DNA from: Lysobacteraceae bacterium SCN 69-320
Lineage (GTDB): Bacteria; Pseudomonadota; Gammaproteobacteria; Xanthomonadales; Rhodanobacteraceae
Assembly (NCBI GenBank): GCA_001725155.1
Contig: MEFP01000014.1
Coordinates: forward strand, 45,470 to 109,469
Direction of reading: 5' to 3'
Length of the DNA stretch: 64,000 nt
Shown: positions 37,576-46,329 of the stretch, in pieces
Numbering within the stretch: the first letter of the stretch is position 1
How the letters are laid out: each line of letters opens with the position of its first letter
Notes under the pieces: model-generated
What the model saw: the letters and a program-made list of their open reading frames with translations, nothing else
Told to the model about the DNA's origin: nothing
Databases searched by the model: none
Position numbers and translations under genes: made by a program

Positions 37576-39816
37576 CTGCTTGATCACCTCAATCCTGCGC
37601 AACGCGAAGCGGTCTCGGCACCGCCCGGACACTATCTGGTACTGGCCGGCGCCGGCTCCGGCAAGACCCGCGTGCTGATCCACCGCATCGCCTGGCTGCT
37701 CGAAGTCGAACGCGTATCACCCTATTCCATATTGGCGGTCACCTTCACGAACAAGGCCGCCGGCGAAATGCGCGGCCGCTGCGAGGGCCTGATCGAGCAC
37801 GGCACGCGCGGCCTTTCCATCGGCACCTTCCACGGCATCGCCCATCGCCTGCTGCGCCGGCACTGGCGCGAGGCACGCCTGCCGGAAACCTTCCAGATCC
37901 TCGACGCCGACGACCAGCAGCGCCTGGTCAAGCGCGTGATCCAGGGCCTCGATCTGGACGAGTCGCGCTGGCCGGCGCGCCAGGCGACCTGGTTCATCAA
38001 CAGCTGCAAGGACGAAGGCAAGCGCCCCGACACCATCGAGCACGGCGACAACTCGACCACGCGCACCCTGCTGGAAATCTATTCGGCCTACGAGGCGCAG
38101 TGCCGCCGTTCCGGACTCGTCGATTTCGCCGAGCTGCTGCTGCGCTCGCACGAGCTCTGGCTCGAAGACGCCGCGCTGCTGGCCCATTACCAGGAACGCT
38201 GGCAGCACCTGCTGATCGACGAGTTCCAGGACACCAACAGCCTGCAGTACGCCTGGGTGCGAGTACTCGCCGGCAACCGCGGCAAGGTCTTCGTCGTCGG
38301 CGACGACGACCAGGCCATCTACGGCTGGCGCGGCGCGCGCGTGGAGAACGTGCAGCAGTTCCTGCGCGACTATCCCAGCGCGAAGACCATACGCCTGGAA
38401 CAGAACTACCGCTCGACCGCGACCATCCTCAAGGCGGCCAACGCCGTCATCGCGAACAATCCCGGCCGCCTCGGCAAACAGCTGTGGACCTCGGGCGACA
38501 GCGGCAACCCGATCGAGCTGTATGCGGCCTACAACGAGCAGGACGAGGCGCGCTACGTCGTCGAGCGCATCCGCGAATACATCAACGCCGACGGCGCCGC
38601 GTCCGACGTCGCCGTGCTGTACCGTTCCAACGCGCAGTCGCGCGTGTTCGAAGAACAGCTCAACCAGCATCGCATCCTGTACCGCGTCTACGGCGGCCAG
38701 CGCTTCTTCGACCGCGCCGAAATCAAGGACGCACTCGCCTATCTGCGCCTGATCGCCAACCGCCACGACGATGCCGCGTTCGAGCGCACGGTCAACACGC
38801 CGCCGCGCGGCATCGGCGAGCGCACCCTGGAACTCGTGCGCCAGTACGCGCGTCGCGATGCGAGTTCGCTGTGGGAAGCCGCGCTGGGCCTGATCGGCGG
38901 CGGCGAGCTCGCGCCGCGCAGCCGCGGCGCCCTGCGCGGTTACGTCGAACTCATCGAGAAACTGGCCCAGGAAGCGCTCGGCAAGCCTGCAGCGGACACC
39001 GGCGCGGCGCCGGCCGAGGGCGGCCTGTTCGCCGCGCAGGAAGACGCGCTGGACGAGATCGAGATCGGCCTGACCCTGGCCGAGCAGATGGAAACGGTGA
39101 TCGCGCGCAGCGGACTGCGCGACTACTACGAGAAGGACTCGCGCGGCAGCGCCGAGGCGCGCGTGGAAAACCTCGACGAACTCGTCAACGTGGCCGGCCG
39201 CTTCCAGCTCTCGACCGAGGACGAGGAAGCCGGTCTGTCCGAGCTGGGCGCGTTTCTCGCGACCGCCGCGCTCGAAGCCGGCGAAGGCCAGGGCGAACCC
39301 GGCCAGGACTGCGTGCAGCTGATGACCCTGCATACGGCCAAGGGCCTGGAGTTTCCGCTGGTGTTCCTGGTCGGTCTCGAGGACGGCCTGTTCCCGAGCC
39401 AGAAGTCGCTCGACGAACCGGGCCGGCTCGAAGAAGAGCGCCGCCTGGCCTATGTCGGCATCACGCGCGCGCGCGAACGCCTGACCTTGAGCTATGCCGA
39501 GCAGCGCCGCCTGCACGGCATGGAGACCTACGGGCGGCCGTCACGCTTCCTCAACGAGATTCCGCGCGACCTGCTGCACGAAGTGCGTCCGCGTGTGCAG
39601 GTCAGCCGGCCGGCCTACAACAGCCGCTATCACCATGCCGTGCTCGACGAAGCGCCCAGCCTCAAGCTCGGTCAGCGTGTCGTCCACGCGAGTTTCGGCG
39701 GCGGCGTGGTCACCGACTACGAAGGCGTCGGCGAACATACGCGCGTGCAGGTCAACTTCGAGAACGCCGGCTCGAAATGGCTCGTGCTCGCTTATGCGAA
39801 CCTGCAGTCTGCCTGA
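37561..39816 (+). CDS. uvrD: DNA helicase II (UvrD)
   Basis: 751 residues. SF1A helicase motifs are in order: Q motif (LNPAQREAVSAP), Walker A AGAGSGKT at 29-36, TFTNKAAGEMRGR, motif II LLIDEFQDTNSLQ near residue 219, GDDDQAIYGWRGA, LEQNYRST, LMTLHTAKGLEFPLVF and VGITRARE. The C-terminal tail (LKLGQRVVHASFGGGVVTDYEG) is the Tudor-like domain seen in UvrD and PcrA. It unwinds 3'-5' in nucleotide excision and mismatch repair. It overlaps the divergent peptidase start by 15 bases and has no strong ribosome site of its own. Confidence 0.96.
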   Translation: MDVSHLLDHLNPAQREAVSAPPGHYLVLAGAGSGKTRVLIHRIAWLLEVERVSPYSILAVTFTNKAAGEMRGRCEGLIEHGTRGLSIGTFHGIAHRLLRRHWREARLPETFQILDADDQQRLVKRVIQGLDLDESRWPARQATWFINSCKDEGKRPDTIEHGDNSTTRTLLEIYSAYEAQCRRSGLVDFAELLLRSHELWLEDAALLAHYQERWQHLLIDEFQDTNSLQYAWVRVLAGNRGKVFVVGDDDQAIYGWRGARVENVQQFLRDYPSAKTIRLEQNYRSTATILKAANAVIANNPGRLGKQLWTSGDSGNPIELYAAYNEQDEARYVVERIREYINADGAASDVAVLYRSNAQSRVFEEQLNQHRILYRVYGGQRFFDRAEIKDALAYLRLIANRHDDAAFERTVNTPPRGIGERTLELVRQYARRDASSLWEAALGLIGGGELAPRSRGALRGYVELIEKLAQEALGKPAADTGAAPAEGGLFAAQEDALDEIEIGLTLAEQMETVIARSGLRDYYEKDSRGSAEARVENLDELVNVAGRFQLSTEDEEAGLSELGAFLATAALEAGEGQGEPGQDCVQLMTLHTAKGLEFPLVFLVGLEDGLFPSQKSLDEPGRLEEERRLAYVGITRARERLTLSYAEQRRLHGMETYGRPSRFLNEIPRDLLHEVRPRVQVSRPAYNSRYHHAVLDEAPSLKLGQRVVHASFGGGVVTDYEGVGEHTRVQVNFENAGSKWLVLAYANLQSA

Positions 39817-39855
39817 GGCCAGGCAGCGGGCCGCCGCGCGTCGAAGCGGGAATCG

Positions 39856-41046
39856 TTACGCGAAGTCGTCCAGGCCGATCGCGCGATACAGCCGCTCGGC
39901 CACATTGGCTTCCGCATAGCGTCCGGCGACATAGGCGCGGCCGCAGGCGGCAGCCTGCGCGCGCGCAGCCGCATCGAGCGCGAGCGCCTCGCCCATGCAG
40001 CGCATGAGTTCTTCGACGCCGCGATAGCGCCAGCCGGCGCCGGCCGCATCCACGTGATCGGCCAGCACTTCGCATTGCGCGTTGACGATGACCGGCGCGC
40101 CCTGCGCGAGCGCTTCGAGGGTGACGATGCTGAAGCTCTCCCAGCGCGAAGGCATGACGAAGGCGGCCGCACCGGCCATCAGCGCGGCCTTGTCCGCCGC
40201 ATCGACGAAGCCGAGGAAGCGCACGTCGTCGGTCTCGCGCACACCCAGGTGATCGGCGCCGGTCAGCACGAGCTCGACCGGTTCGCGCCGGCGCCGGCGC
40301 AACTGCTGGAACGCGGCCAGCAGTTCGCGGCAGCCTTTGCTCTCGTCGATGCGGCCGCAGTAGAGCAGGTACGGCGTTTCGCGCGCGGCCGGCGCCGCGG
40401 CCGGCGCATCGACGGCCATGCCGACGACGTCGCCGCGCGTTTCGCCCCACAGCCGTTCGCCGAGGCGGCGCTCGGCTTCGGTCAGCCAGATCAGCCGCGA
40501 CGCGCGACGCGCGGCCTGGGCATAGACCGGCAGATAGGCCGGCGGCTCGTCGTGCAGGGTCGGCACGAGCACGCGCTTGGCCTGCGGCACGCATTCGAGG
40601 CCGAAATACGTGGTCGGATACAGGTAGGTACAAAACACCACGGCGGCGTAGTCGCTGTGGCGCTGTACGAGATGATCGAGCAGGCCCGGGCACCAGGGCC
40701 CCTGCGCGCGGATGAACTGCTCGGCCAGCGGCGCGCGCCAGGCCAGTTGCGCGGCGCCGCCGCGCTCCACCTCGCGCGCATGGGTCTGCAGCAGGCGGCG
40801 ATGCAGTTCGTTGAACCAGGAACCGCGCGTCCAGGCGCTCGCGAAACGCCGCACGCGCACGCCCTCGCGCCATTCCTCGCCTGCGGCCAGCGCGTTGTCC
40901 CAGCTGCGGTAGTCCAGCGCACAGCTCGTCAGGATGTCGACCTCGCCGCGCCGGCGCAGCAGCTGCGCGTAGTGCCAGGCCAGCGCCTCGGAGCCGCCGG
41001 CGATGTCCGGATGGCAGCGCTGCACGACGACGGCGACGCGACTCAT
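39856..41046 (-). CDS. GT4-family glycosyltransferase
   Basis: 396 residues from the ATG at 41046. A GT-B fold enzyme: N-terminal CHPDIAGGSEALAWHYAQLL (acceptor loop with GGSE) and C-terminal donor site YLLYCGRIDESKG, RFLGFVDAADKAALM, then SRWESFSIVTLEALAQG containing the E-x7-E motif of GT4 enzymes. The sugar and acceptor are unknown. Its start overlaps the stop of the upstream GT4 gene by four bases. Convergent with uvrD. Part of the leftward arm of the surface-glycan locus. Confidence 0.92.
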   Translation of the reverse strand: MSRVAVVVQRCHPDIAGGSEALAWHYAQLLRRRGEVDILTSCALDYRSWDNALAAGEEWREGVRVRRFASAWTRGSWFNELHRRLLQTHAREVERGGAAQLAWRAPLAEQFIRAQGPWCPGLLDHLVQRHSDYAAVVFCTYLYPTTYFGLECVPQAKRVLVPTLHDEPPAYLPVYAQAARRASRLIWLTEAERRLGERLWGETRGDVVGMAVDAPAAAPAARETPYLLYCGRIDESKGCRELLAAFQQLRRRRREPVELVLTGADHLGVRETDDVRFLGFVDAADKAALMAGAAAFVMPSRWESFSIVTLEALAQGAPVIVNAQCEVLADHVDAAGAGWRYRGVEELMRCMGEALALDAAARAQAAACGRAYVAGRYAEANVAERLYRAIGLDDFA

Positions 41047-42125
41047 GCGAACGGTGCCAGCGCCGCCTGCAGCCGCATGGCGAGCACGGCCGGCGCGAAA
41101 TGTTCGCGATAGCGCGCACGGCCGGCCAGGCGCAGGGTCTGCGCCGCGTCGGCGTCGCGCGCGAGCCGCGCGAGGCTGGCCGCATACAGCCGCGGATCGG
41201 ATTCCTGCCACAGCAGGCCGGCGTCGCCCAATGTCTCGCCGATGGCGCTGCGGTCGCGCGCGACGACGGGCACGCCGAGCGCCATCGCTTCGACCAGCGG
41301 CACACAGAAGCCTTCGTGTTCCGACAGCATCAGCAGCGCGTCGGCGACGAGCCAGCAGGCCTTGAGCCGCGCGTCGTCGATGTTGTCGAGAAAATGCACC
41401 TGTTCGGCGATACCGAGCGCGGCGCAGCGTTCGCGCAGGTGGCGCGAATAGCGCGCGAGCCGGCGGTCATGCTTGCCGACGACGAGCAGGCGCGCGTCGG
41501 CGTCGTAGTGCCGCCGGTAGCAGGCGAACGCGTCGAACAGCGCCGCATGGCCCTTGTTCGGTGCGACGCGGCCGAGCATCAGCAGGTTGCGCCGGCCGTC
41601 GCCGTAGCGGTCGAGCAGTCCGGCATCGGCCGACTGATCCAGCAGCGCCTCGCAGCGATGGAACGGCGCGAGTACGCGGCCGCGCTCGGCCGGCAGTCCG
41701 GCCTGCACGAGCTCGGCGAGGTTGTAGGCCGAGCAGGCCAGCGCCAGGTCGAAACCGGCCGTGGCCAGGCTCGCGATGCTCGCACGGCCGGCCGCGCAGC
41801 TGCGCACATGATCGCGCGACCAGCCCTGGAAGAATTCCGGCGGCGTGACGTTGTGATAGCGCAGCACGCGGCGGCAGTTCATTGCGGCGAGCTGGGCTTC
41901 GACGCGCGGCCAGCCTATCGAGTAGTGATAGATCACCAGGTCGCGCGCGCCTAGCCAGCGCTCCAGCGCCGCCGGCGCATGCACGCCCTCGACCACGCCC
42001 TGACTGTGATCGGCGTACAGGCGCACCTCGACGCCGCCGCGGCGCAGGGCTGCGGCCATCTCCAGCACGTCGGTGCCGACGGCGTCGTGCGCCACGAGCG
42101 ACGGTGCGAGCAGCGCGACCTTCAT
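41043..42125 (-). CDS. GT4-family glycosyltransferase
   Basis: 360 residues from the ATG at 42125. GT-B fold: DAVGTDVLEMAAALRRGG near the N-terminus, then a donor-binding half with LMLGRVAPNKGHAALFDAF, HFLDNIDDARLKACW and SEHEGFCVPLVEAMALG (E-x7-E). Resembles mannosyl- or glucosyl-transferases of lipopolysaccharide and exopolysaccharide loci. The donor is not predictable. It overlaps the next transferase gene by four bases and lies 43 bases downstream of the DUF4214-like gene. Confidence 0.92.
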   Translation of the reverse strand: MKVALLAPSLVAHDAVGTDVLEMAAALRRGGVEVRLYADHSQGVVEGVHAPAALERWLGARDLVIYHYSIGWPRVEAQLAAMNCRRVLRYHNVTPPEFFQGWSRDHVRSCAAGRASIASLATAGFDLALACSAYNLAELVQAGLPAERGRVLAPFHRCEALLDQSADAGLLDRYGDGRRNLLMLGRVAPNKGHAALFDAFACYRRHYDADARLLVVGKHDRRLARYSRHLRERCAALGIAEQVHFLDNIDDARLKACWLVADALLMLSEHEGFCVPLVEAMALGVPVVARDRSAIGETLGDAGLLWQESDPRLYAASLARLARDADAAQTLRLAGRARYREHFAPAVLAMRLQAALAPFA

Positions 42126-42168
42126 GCGACCGGCCAGAACGGCGGCCGCAGCACGAGCGGCGGCCGGC

Positions 42169-42747
42169 TCATCGCCGCGGCTCGCGCGAGCGGGCGATCT
42201 CTTCGCGCAGCCGCGCGACTTCGGCGGCGAGGTCGCCGAGCTCGGCCGCGACCTGCTGCTGCGCGAGCGCCTGGCCGAGCCGGCGCTGCTCGCGGGCAAT
42301 TTCCGGCAGATTCCAGAACAGCGCGAGACGCTCGATCAGACCGCCCATCAGCGGCAGGCGGGTCAATCGCCAGAACCGGTGACGCGCGGCGAGTCCGGCA
42401 ATCTCCACGCCGTAGCCGCGCGCTTCGGGCGAAGCGCAGAGATCGCCGAGTATCGCGATCTTGCTGTCGCCGGCTGCGAGGCGCTGCAATGCATGCAGCT
42501 GGCCGACTGCATCGGGCGCGCGCTTGAGCACGCAGCGATAGGCCAGTTCGACGAATTCGTCGTTATGTACGTGCATGAAATCGTCGAGCACGTAGTGCCG
42601 GCGCTGCGGATGGTCCGGCGACAGCGCGGCGTCGCTCGTCGGCGGCACTGCGATCGGCGCGGCTTCGTCCGGCGGCGGCAAGCCGGCCGCTTCGGCGCGA
42701 ATCTGCTGCTGCAGCGTGTCCAGCGTCACGGAGGAATCGGCGTTCAT
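42169..42747 (-). CDS. DUF4214-like protein with C-terminal coiled coil
   Basis: 192 residues from the ATG at 42747. The centre (FVELAYRCVLKRAPDAVG ... LAAGDSKIAILGDLCASPEA) matches the DUF4214 pattern found in cell-surface glycan and S-layer-associated proteins. The C-terminal 45 residues (EQRRLGQALAQQQ ... EVARLREEIARS) form a coiled coil. No signal peptide or strong ribosome site, so it may be translated by coupling from the transglutaminase-like gene 29 bases upstream. Often encoded beside glycosyltransferases, as here. The role is unknown; it may organise the transferases (inference). Confidence 0.7.
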   Translation of the reverse strand: MNADSSVTLDTLQQQIRAEAAGLPPPDEAAPIAVPPTSDAALSPDHPQRRHYVLDDFMHVHNDEFVELAYRCVLKRAPDAVGQLHALQRLAAGDSKIAILGDLCASPEARGYGVEIAGLAARHRFWRLTRLPLMGGLIERLALFWNLPEIAREQRRLGQALAQQQVAAELGDLAAEVARLREEIARSREPRR

Positions 42748-42776
42748 CGCGAAGGGCGGCGAGGGCGGAACGCGCA

Positions 42777-43952
42777 TCAGCGCGGCGCGGCCGGCCTGGA
42801 GGCATCGGCTGCCGCGAGCGGGATGATGCCATACGAGCGCGCCGTGGTCAGGTCTATCCACTGGTAGTCGGGCTTGCGCTGACCGAAACCGGCGGCCTCG
42901 CGCGCATAGCGCGCCTTGCCGGCGACGAGTGCGGCGGAAAAGCTGTCCAGCGCATCGCTGTCGATGAGGCTGAGTTCGCCGACGAAACCCGGTTTCGGCC
43001 GCACCGCGAGCTGGCGGGCGCCGAGCAGCGTGGTTTCGACGAATACCGGATCGCCGCTGTCGCCGGTATAGAACGCGAGCAGCGCATGCCGCGGCACGAG
43101 CAGCAGCACGCTGCGCAGACCGAGCCGCTCCAGCGCGGCGGCCAGCAGCAGGCTGCCGTCGATGCAGTTCGCACGGCGCTCGTTCCAGACCGCATCGTGC
43201 AGACGCACATGCTGGCTCCAGACCGACGGTCCGCGCGCGAGGCCCGGATCCTCGTCGGCATAGCGCACGCCGTGCAGCTGCAGCACTTCCCAGATCGCAT
43301 AGGCCGACGCCAGCGCCTGCGCCGGCGTGCGCCGGCCCGGCGTCAGCGGCAGGAACGGATGGCGCTCGGCCACCTCGTCGAGGATGCGGTCGATCACGCG
43401 CGAACCCGGGTCGGCGTAGGCGGCGAAGATCCAGCCCAGATCGACGTGGTCCTTGCCGTCGCGCACGTAGTAGAGCGCTTCGCTGAGCGGATGCAGGCGT
43501 ATCCTGCGGCGACGGTGCTCGGCCGGCGCGTCGCCGCGGCGCAGCGCGAATTCGGCCTCGACGTCCTGCGGCTTTTCCAGGCTGGCCAGCGCCGGGCGGT
43601 TCCACTGCAGCCGCGGGCGCAGGGTGTATTGTTCGCCGGCGCGCGGCAGGACGGCCTGCACATGCGCGGCTTCGCGCAGTCCGGGCGCCGTGACGCGCAG
43701 ATCCACGCGCTCGCCGTCCTGCGCGGCGGTGATCTCGATCGCGAGCATGCCGCTGCCGTCGCCGTAGCGTTGCGCATCGGGCTTGCCGCTGGGGCGCTGC
43801 GACAGATCGAGCACCGGATACAGGGCATCGTCGGGACTGATGCGCACCTGCCAATCGGCCGCGCAGACGGCCGGTCTGGGCAGCACGGCGAGCGCGACGG
43901 CTAGCAGCAGCCATGCCGCGCAGCGGCGCGGCAGAGTTTGCACGGAGAGCAT
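42777..43952 (-). CDS. Exported transglutaminase-like protein
   Basis: 391 residues with a signal peptide (CAAWLLLAVALAVLPRPAVCA). The second half is a transglutaminase-like cysteine-peptidase domain: nucleophile C263 in RANCIDGSLLLAAALERLG and histidine H289 in VPRHALLAFY, followed by VFVETT, which could supply the acidic partner. The first half is beta-rich. Such domains hydrolyse or transfer amide bonds in cell-wall or surface proteins. First gene of the leftward arm of the glycan locus; its start faces the lipoprotein gene of the rightward arm across 93 bases. Confidence 0.78.
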   Translation of the reverse strand: MLSVQTLPRRCAAWLLLAVALAVLPRPAVCAADWQVRISPDDALYPVLDLSQRPSGKPDAQRYGDGSGMLAIEITAAQDGERVDLRVTAPGLREAAHVQAVLPRAGEQYTLRPRLQWNRPALASLEKPQDVEAEFALRRGDAPAEHRRRRIRLHPLSEALYYVRDGKDHVDLGWIFAAYADPGSRVIDRILDEVAERHPFLPLTPGRRTPAQALASAYAIWEVLQLHGVRYADEDPGLARGPSVWSQHVRLHDAVWNERRANCIDGSLLLAAALERLGLRSVLLLVPRHALLAFYTGDSGDPVFVETTLLGARQLAVRPKPGFVGELSLIDSDALDSFSAALVAGKARYAREAAGFGQRKPDYQWIDLTTARSYGIIPLAAADASRPAAPR

Positions 43953-44045
43953 GTGCCGACTATCGTTGCGCCCGCCTGTGCTTGTCCATAGGCCGCGCCG
44001 GGATCCCTGCCACCCGGTCTATTCTCTTATGCCGTGGAGTTCCCG

Positions 44046-44588
44046 ATGCGCACGATCCTGATGCCCCTTGCCCTGATGCTGTCTCTTGCTGCCTGCAGCA
44101 ATGCGCCTCAGGAAGCACCCAAGTCCGCCGCCGCACCGGCAGCGCCGGCGGCCAAGCCCGAAGAAGCGGCCAAGCCCGCCGAAGCCAAGCCCGAGCAGGC
44201 CGCTGCGGCCAAGGCCGAGCTGCCGGAAGGCGCCTGCGGCGACCAGAGCGCCGTAGCCAAGGAAGACCGCCTGGCCAACACGCCACGCTGGACCACGGCC
44301 AGCGAGGTCGACAATTTCGGCTACGACGTGTTCCGCGGCGACAAGGAAGAAGGTCCGTTCACCAAGCTCAACGCCGACCCGATCCTCGGCGCCGGCACCA
44401 CCGACGAGACCAAGAACTACTCCTACCGCGACGACACCATCGACCCGTGCCGCGAGTACTGGTACTACGTCGAATCCATCGACACCAAGGGCATGCGCGA
44501 GAAATTCACGCCGGTGTTCAAGGCCGGCGCCAAGCGCCGCGCGGCGGGAACTGCCCCGGCGCCGACGCCTGCGCCGCAGGCTTCCTGA
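44046..44588 (+). CDS. Lipoprotein with FN3-like domain
   Basis: 180 residues from the ATG at 44046 with GGAG six bases upstream. The signal peptide ends in a lipobox (LSLAAC, C17). A long Ala/Pro/Lys/Glu linker (about residues 20-65) is followed by a fibronectin-type-III-like beta domain (NFGYDVFRGDKEEGPF ... YWYYVESIDTKGM) with a likely disulfide between the cysteines in GACGD and DPCREYW. It ends in another low-complexity tail. It opens the rightward arm of the glycan locus. Probably anchored in the outer membrane; binding partner unknown. Confidence 0.78.
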   Translation: MRTILMPLALMLSLAACSNAPQEAPKSAAAPAAPAAKPEEAAKPAEAKPEQAAAAKAELPEGACGDQSAVAKEDRLANTPRWTTASEVDNFGYDVFRGDKEEGPFTKLNADPILGAGTTDETKNYSYRDDTIDPCREYWYYVESIDTKGMREKFTPVFKAGAKRRAAGTAPAPTPAPQAS

Positions 44589-44591
44589 CCC

Positions 44592-45947
44592 ATGCCCGAG
44601 CAGGACGCGCGGGCGCGTCGGCGCGTCCTGCTTTGTAGCTTTATTGCTTTATTCCTTCTGCAGCAGACTGCGCTGCTCTGGCTGTACTGGGGTGGCGGCA
44701 AGGTACTGCTCGGCGACGAGGTCAGCTATCTGGCCTGGGGTCGTGCCCTGGCCGGGCTCGGCCCGCCCATCACCGACCTGGGCTGGTGGCCGCCGCTGCA
44801 GGCCTGGCTGATCGCCGGCCTGCTGCACCTGTTCGGCGAAGCGCATTTCCTGCTCCCGCTGCAGCTGCTGCAGACCGCATTCCTGCTCGCCGCCGCCGCA
44901 CTGCTGCGCGCGATCTGGCGCGACGTCGACGGTCGCGTGGCCGCAGCCAATCTCGCTGCGGCGCTGTTCCTGCTGAATCCGTCCAACATGGCCTATGCGC
45001 ACTGGCTCTGGCCAGAGCCGGTGCATCTGCTGCTGCTGCTCGCGACGCTGCGCCTGCTGCAGCGCGCGCAGGGCAGCCTGCGCAGCGCCGCGGCCGGCGT
45101 GTCGCTGGGCGGCGCCCTGCTGGCCAAGAGCCTGCTCAGCGCGTTCTGGCCGGCGTTCGGACTGCTGCTCCTGCGCGGCGCGCGTTGGCGCGGCGCGGCG
45201 GCGCTGCTGCTCGGCCTGGCCGTCGTCGTCGCCGTGCCGCTGTGGCAGGGCTGGCGTCTGACCGGCAAGCCCATGATCGCGGACAGCTCCAGCTTCAATC
45301 TCGTCGGCGGCCTCAGCGACCGCTGGCGCAGCGACTACGTCGCCGACAGTGTCTGGCCGCTGTCGGCCGACTACATCCGCTCCGGCGCGACGCCGGCCGA
45401 GCGCAACGCCGCCTTCGCCGCACGCGCCGCTGCCATCGTGCACCAGCAAGGCCTGCTGGACACGCTGGAATCGCAATTGGGCCGGCAGTATTTCCGCCTG
45501 TTCAGCGCCAAGACCACCCTGCTGTCGCAACTGCCCGGTCCGGTCTGCGCCGGCCATACCGGCAGCTATGCCGCAGCACCCGCCTGGCTCGCGCAGGCTG
45601 TCGCGATTGCCGCCGACACGCTGCATCTGCTCGTGCTCGCCGGCTTCGCCGCGGGGCTCGCGTTCTGGCGCCGCTGGCGCGAGCCGCTGGTCTGGTGGAC
45701 GGCGCTGTTCTTCGTCTACCAGCTCGGCCTGTATCTGCTGCTGCACGTGAAAGCGCGCTTCCTGCTGCCGATGATGCCGTTCCTCTGCGCCTACGCCGGC
45801 AGCGCGCTGGCCAGCTTCGCAAGGCCCGCGCCGGACGCCGCAGTGCGTCTGCAGGCCGGCGCGCGCTGGCTGATCGCCGGCGGGCTGGCGGCGCTCCTGC
45901 TGATGCTGGCCCTGCTAGGCCCCTGGCTGGACCACAGCTGCGCATGA
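44592..45947 (+). CDS. GT39-like (GT-C) membrane glycosyltransferase
   Basis: 451 residues with ten or more transmembrane segments. The first periplasmic loop carries GDEVSYLAWGRALAG, where the D-E pair matches the catalytic acidic motif of GT-C dolichyl-phosphate-mannose-type transferases. Such enzymes use a lipid-linked sugar on the periplasmic side to modify lipid A, polysaccharide or protein. It starts four bases after the lipoprotein stop codon. The glycan made here may therefore be attached outside the inner membrane. Confidence 0.85.
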   Translation: MPEQDARARRRVLLCSFIALFLLQQTALLWLYWGGGKVLLGDEVSYLAWGRALAGLGPPITDLGWWPPLQAWLIAGLLHLFGEAHFLLPLQLLQTAFLLAAAALLRAIWRDVDGRVAAANLAAALFLLNPSNMAYAHWLWPEPVHLLLLLATLRLLQRAQGSLRSAAAGVSLGGALLAKSLLSAFWPAFGLLLLRGARWRGAAALLLGLAVVVAVPLWQGWRLTGKPMIADSSSFNLVGGLSDRWRSDYVADSVWPLSADYIRSGATPAERNAAFAARAAAIVHQQGLLDTLESQLGRQYFRLFSAKTTLLSQLPGPVCAGHTGSYAAAPAWLAQAVAIAADTLHLLVLAGFAAGLAFWRRWREPLVWWTALFFVYQLGLYLLLHVKARFLLPMMPFLCAYAGSALASFARPAPDAAVRLQAGARWLIAGGLAALLLMLALLGPWLDHSCA

Positions 45948-45963
45948 CCGAAGGGCGACGCGC

Positions 45964-46329
45964 ATGAACCGCGAACAGGAACTCGAACTGCGACTGGCCG
46001 AATCGCGCCATACCGAAACCGAACTGCGCCGCGTGATCGACGTGCTGCTGCACGAAGGCGATGCGGTTTTCGCCAGCCGCAGCTGGCGCCTCGGCCGCCG
46101 TCTGACCGGTGCGGCCGACTGGCTGCGCCGGCGCCTCGGCGGCGCGCCCGCGGCGGCGCAGGACGCCGCGCACTGGCGACGCATCGTCGCCGCCCACGAC
46201 GCCGGCCTCGCACGGCGCCGCGCCTTGCTCGAACGGCTCTGTGCGCAGCAGCCGGTCGAGGATCTCGACACGGTGCTCGCCGAACTCTGGCACGGCGTGG
46301 CCGCGGAGCAGCGCAGCGACGCGCCATGA
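45964..46329 (+). CDS. Small coiled-coil protein, glycosyltransferase-associated
   Basis: 121 residues, mostly helical and charged. The N-terminus (NREQELELRLAESRHTETEL) is a coiled coil; the middle has FASRSWRLGRRLTGAADWLRR, a phrase often found in linkers of multidomain glycosyltransferases. No catalytic motif. It overlaps the following GT fusion gene by four bases (ATGA). Possibly a detached regulatory or scaffold piece of the transferase. Family not recognised. Confidence 0.65.
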   Translation: MNREQELELRLAESRHTETELRRVIDVLLHEGDAVFASRSWRLGRRLTGAADWLRRRLGGAPAAAQDAAHWRRIVAAHDAGLARRRALLERLCAQQPVEDLDTVLAELWHGVAAEQRSDAP

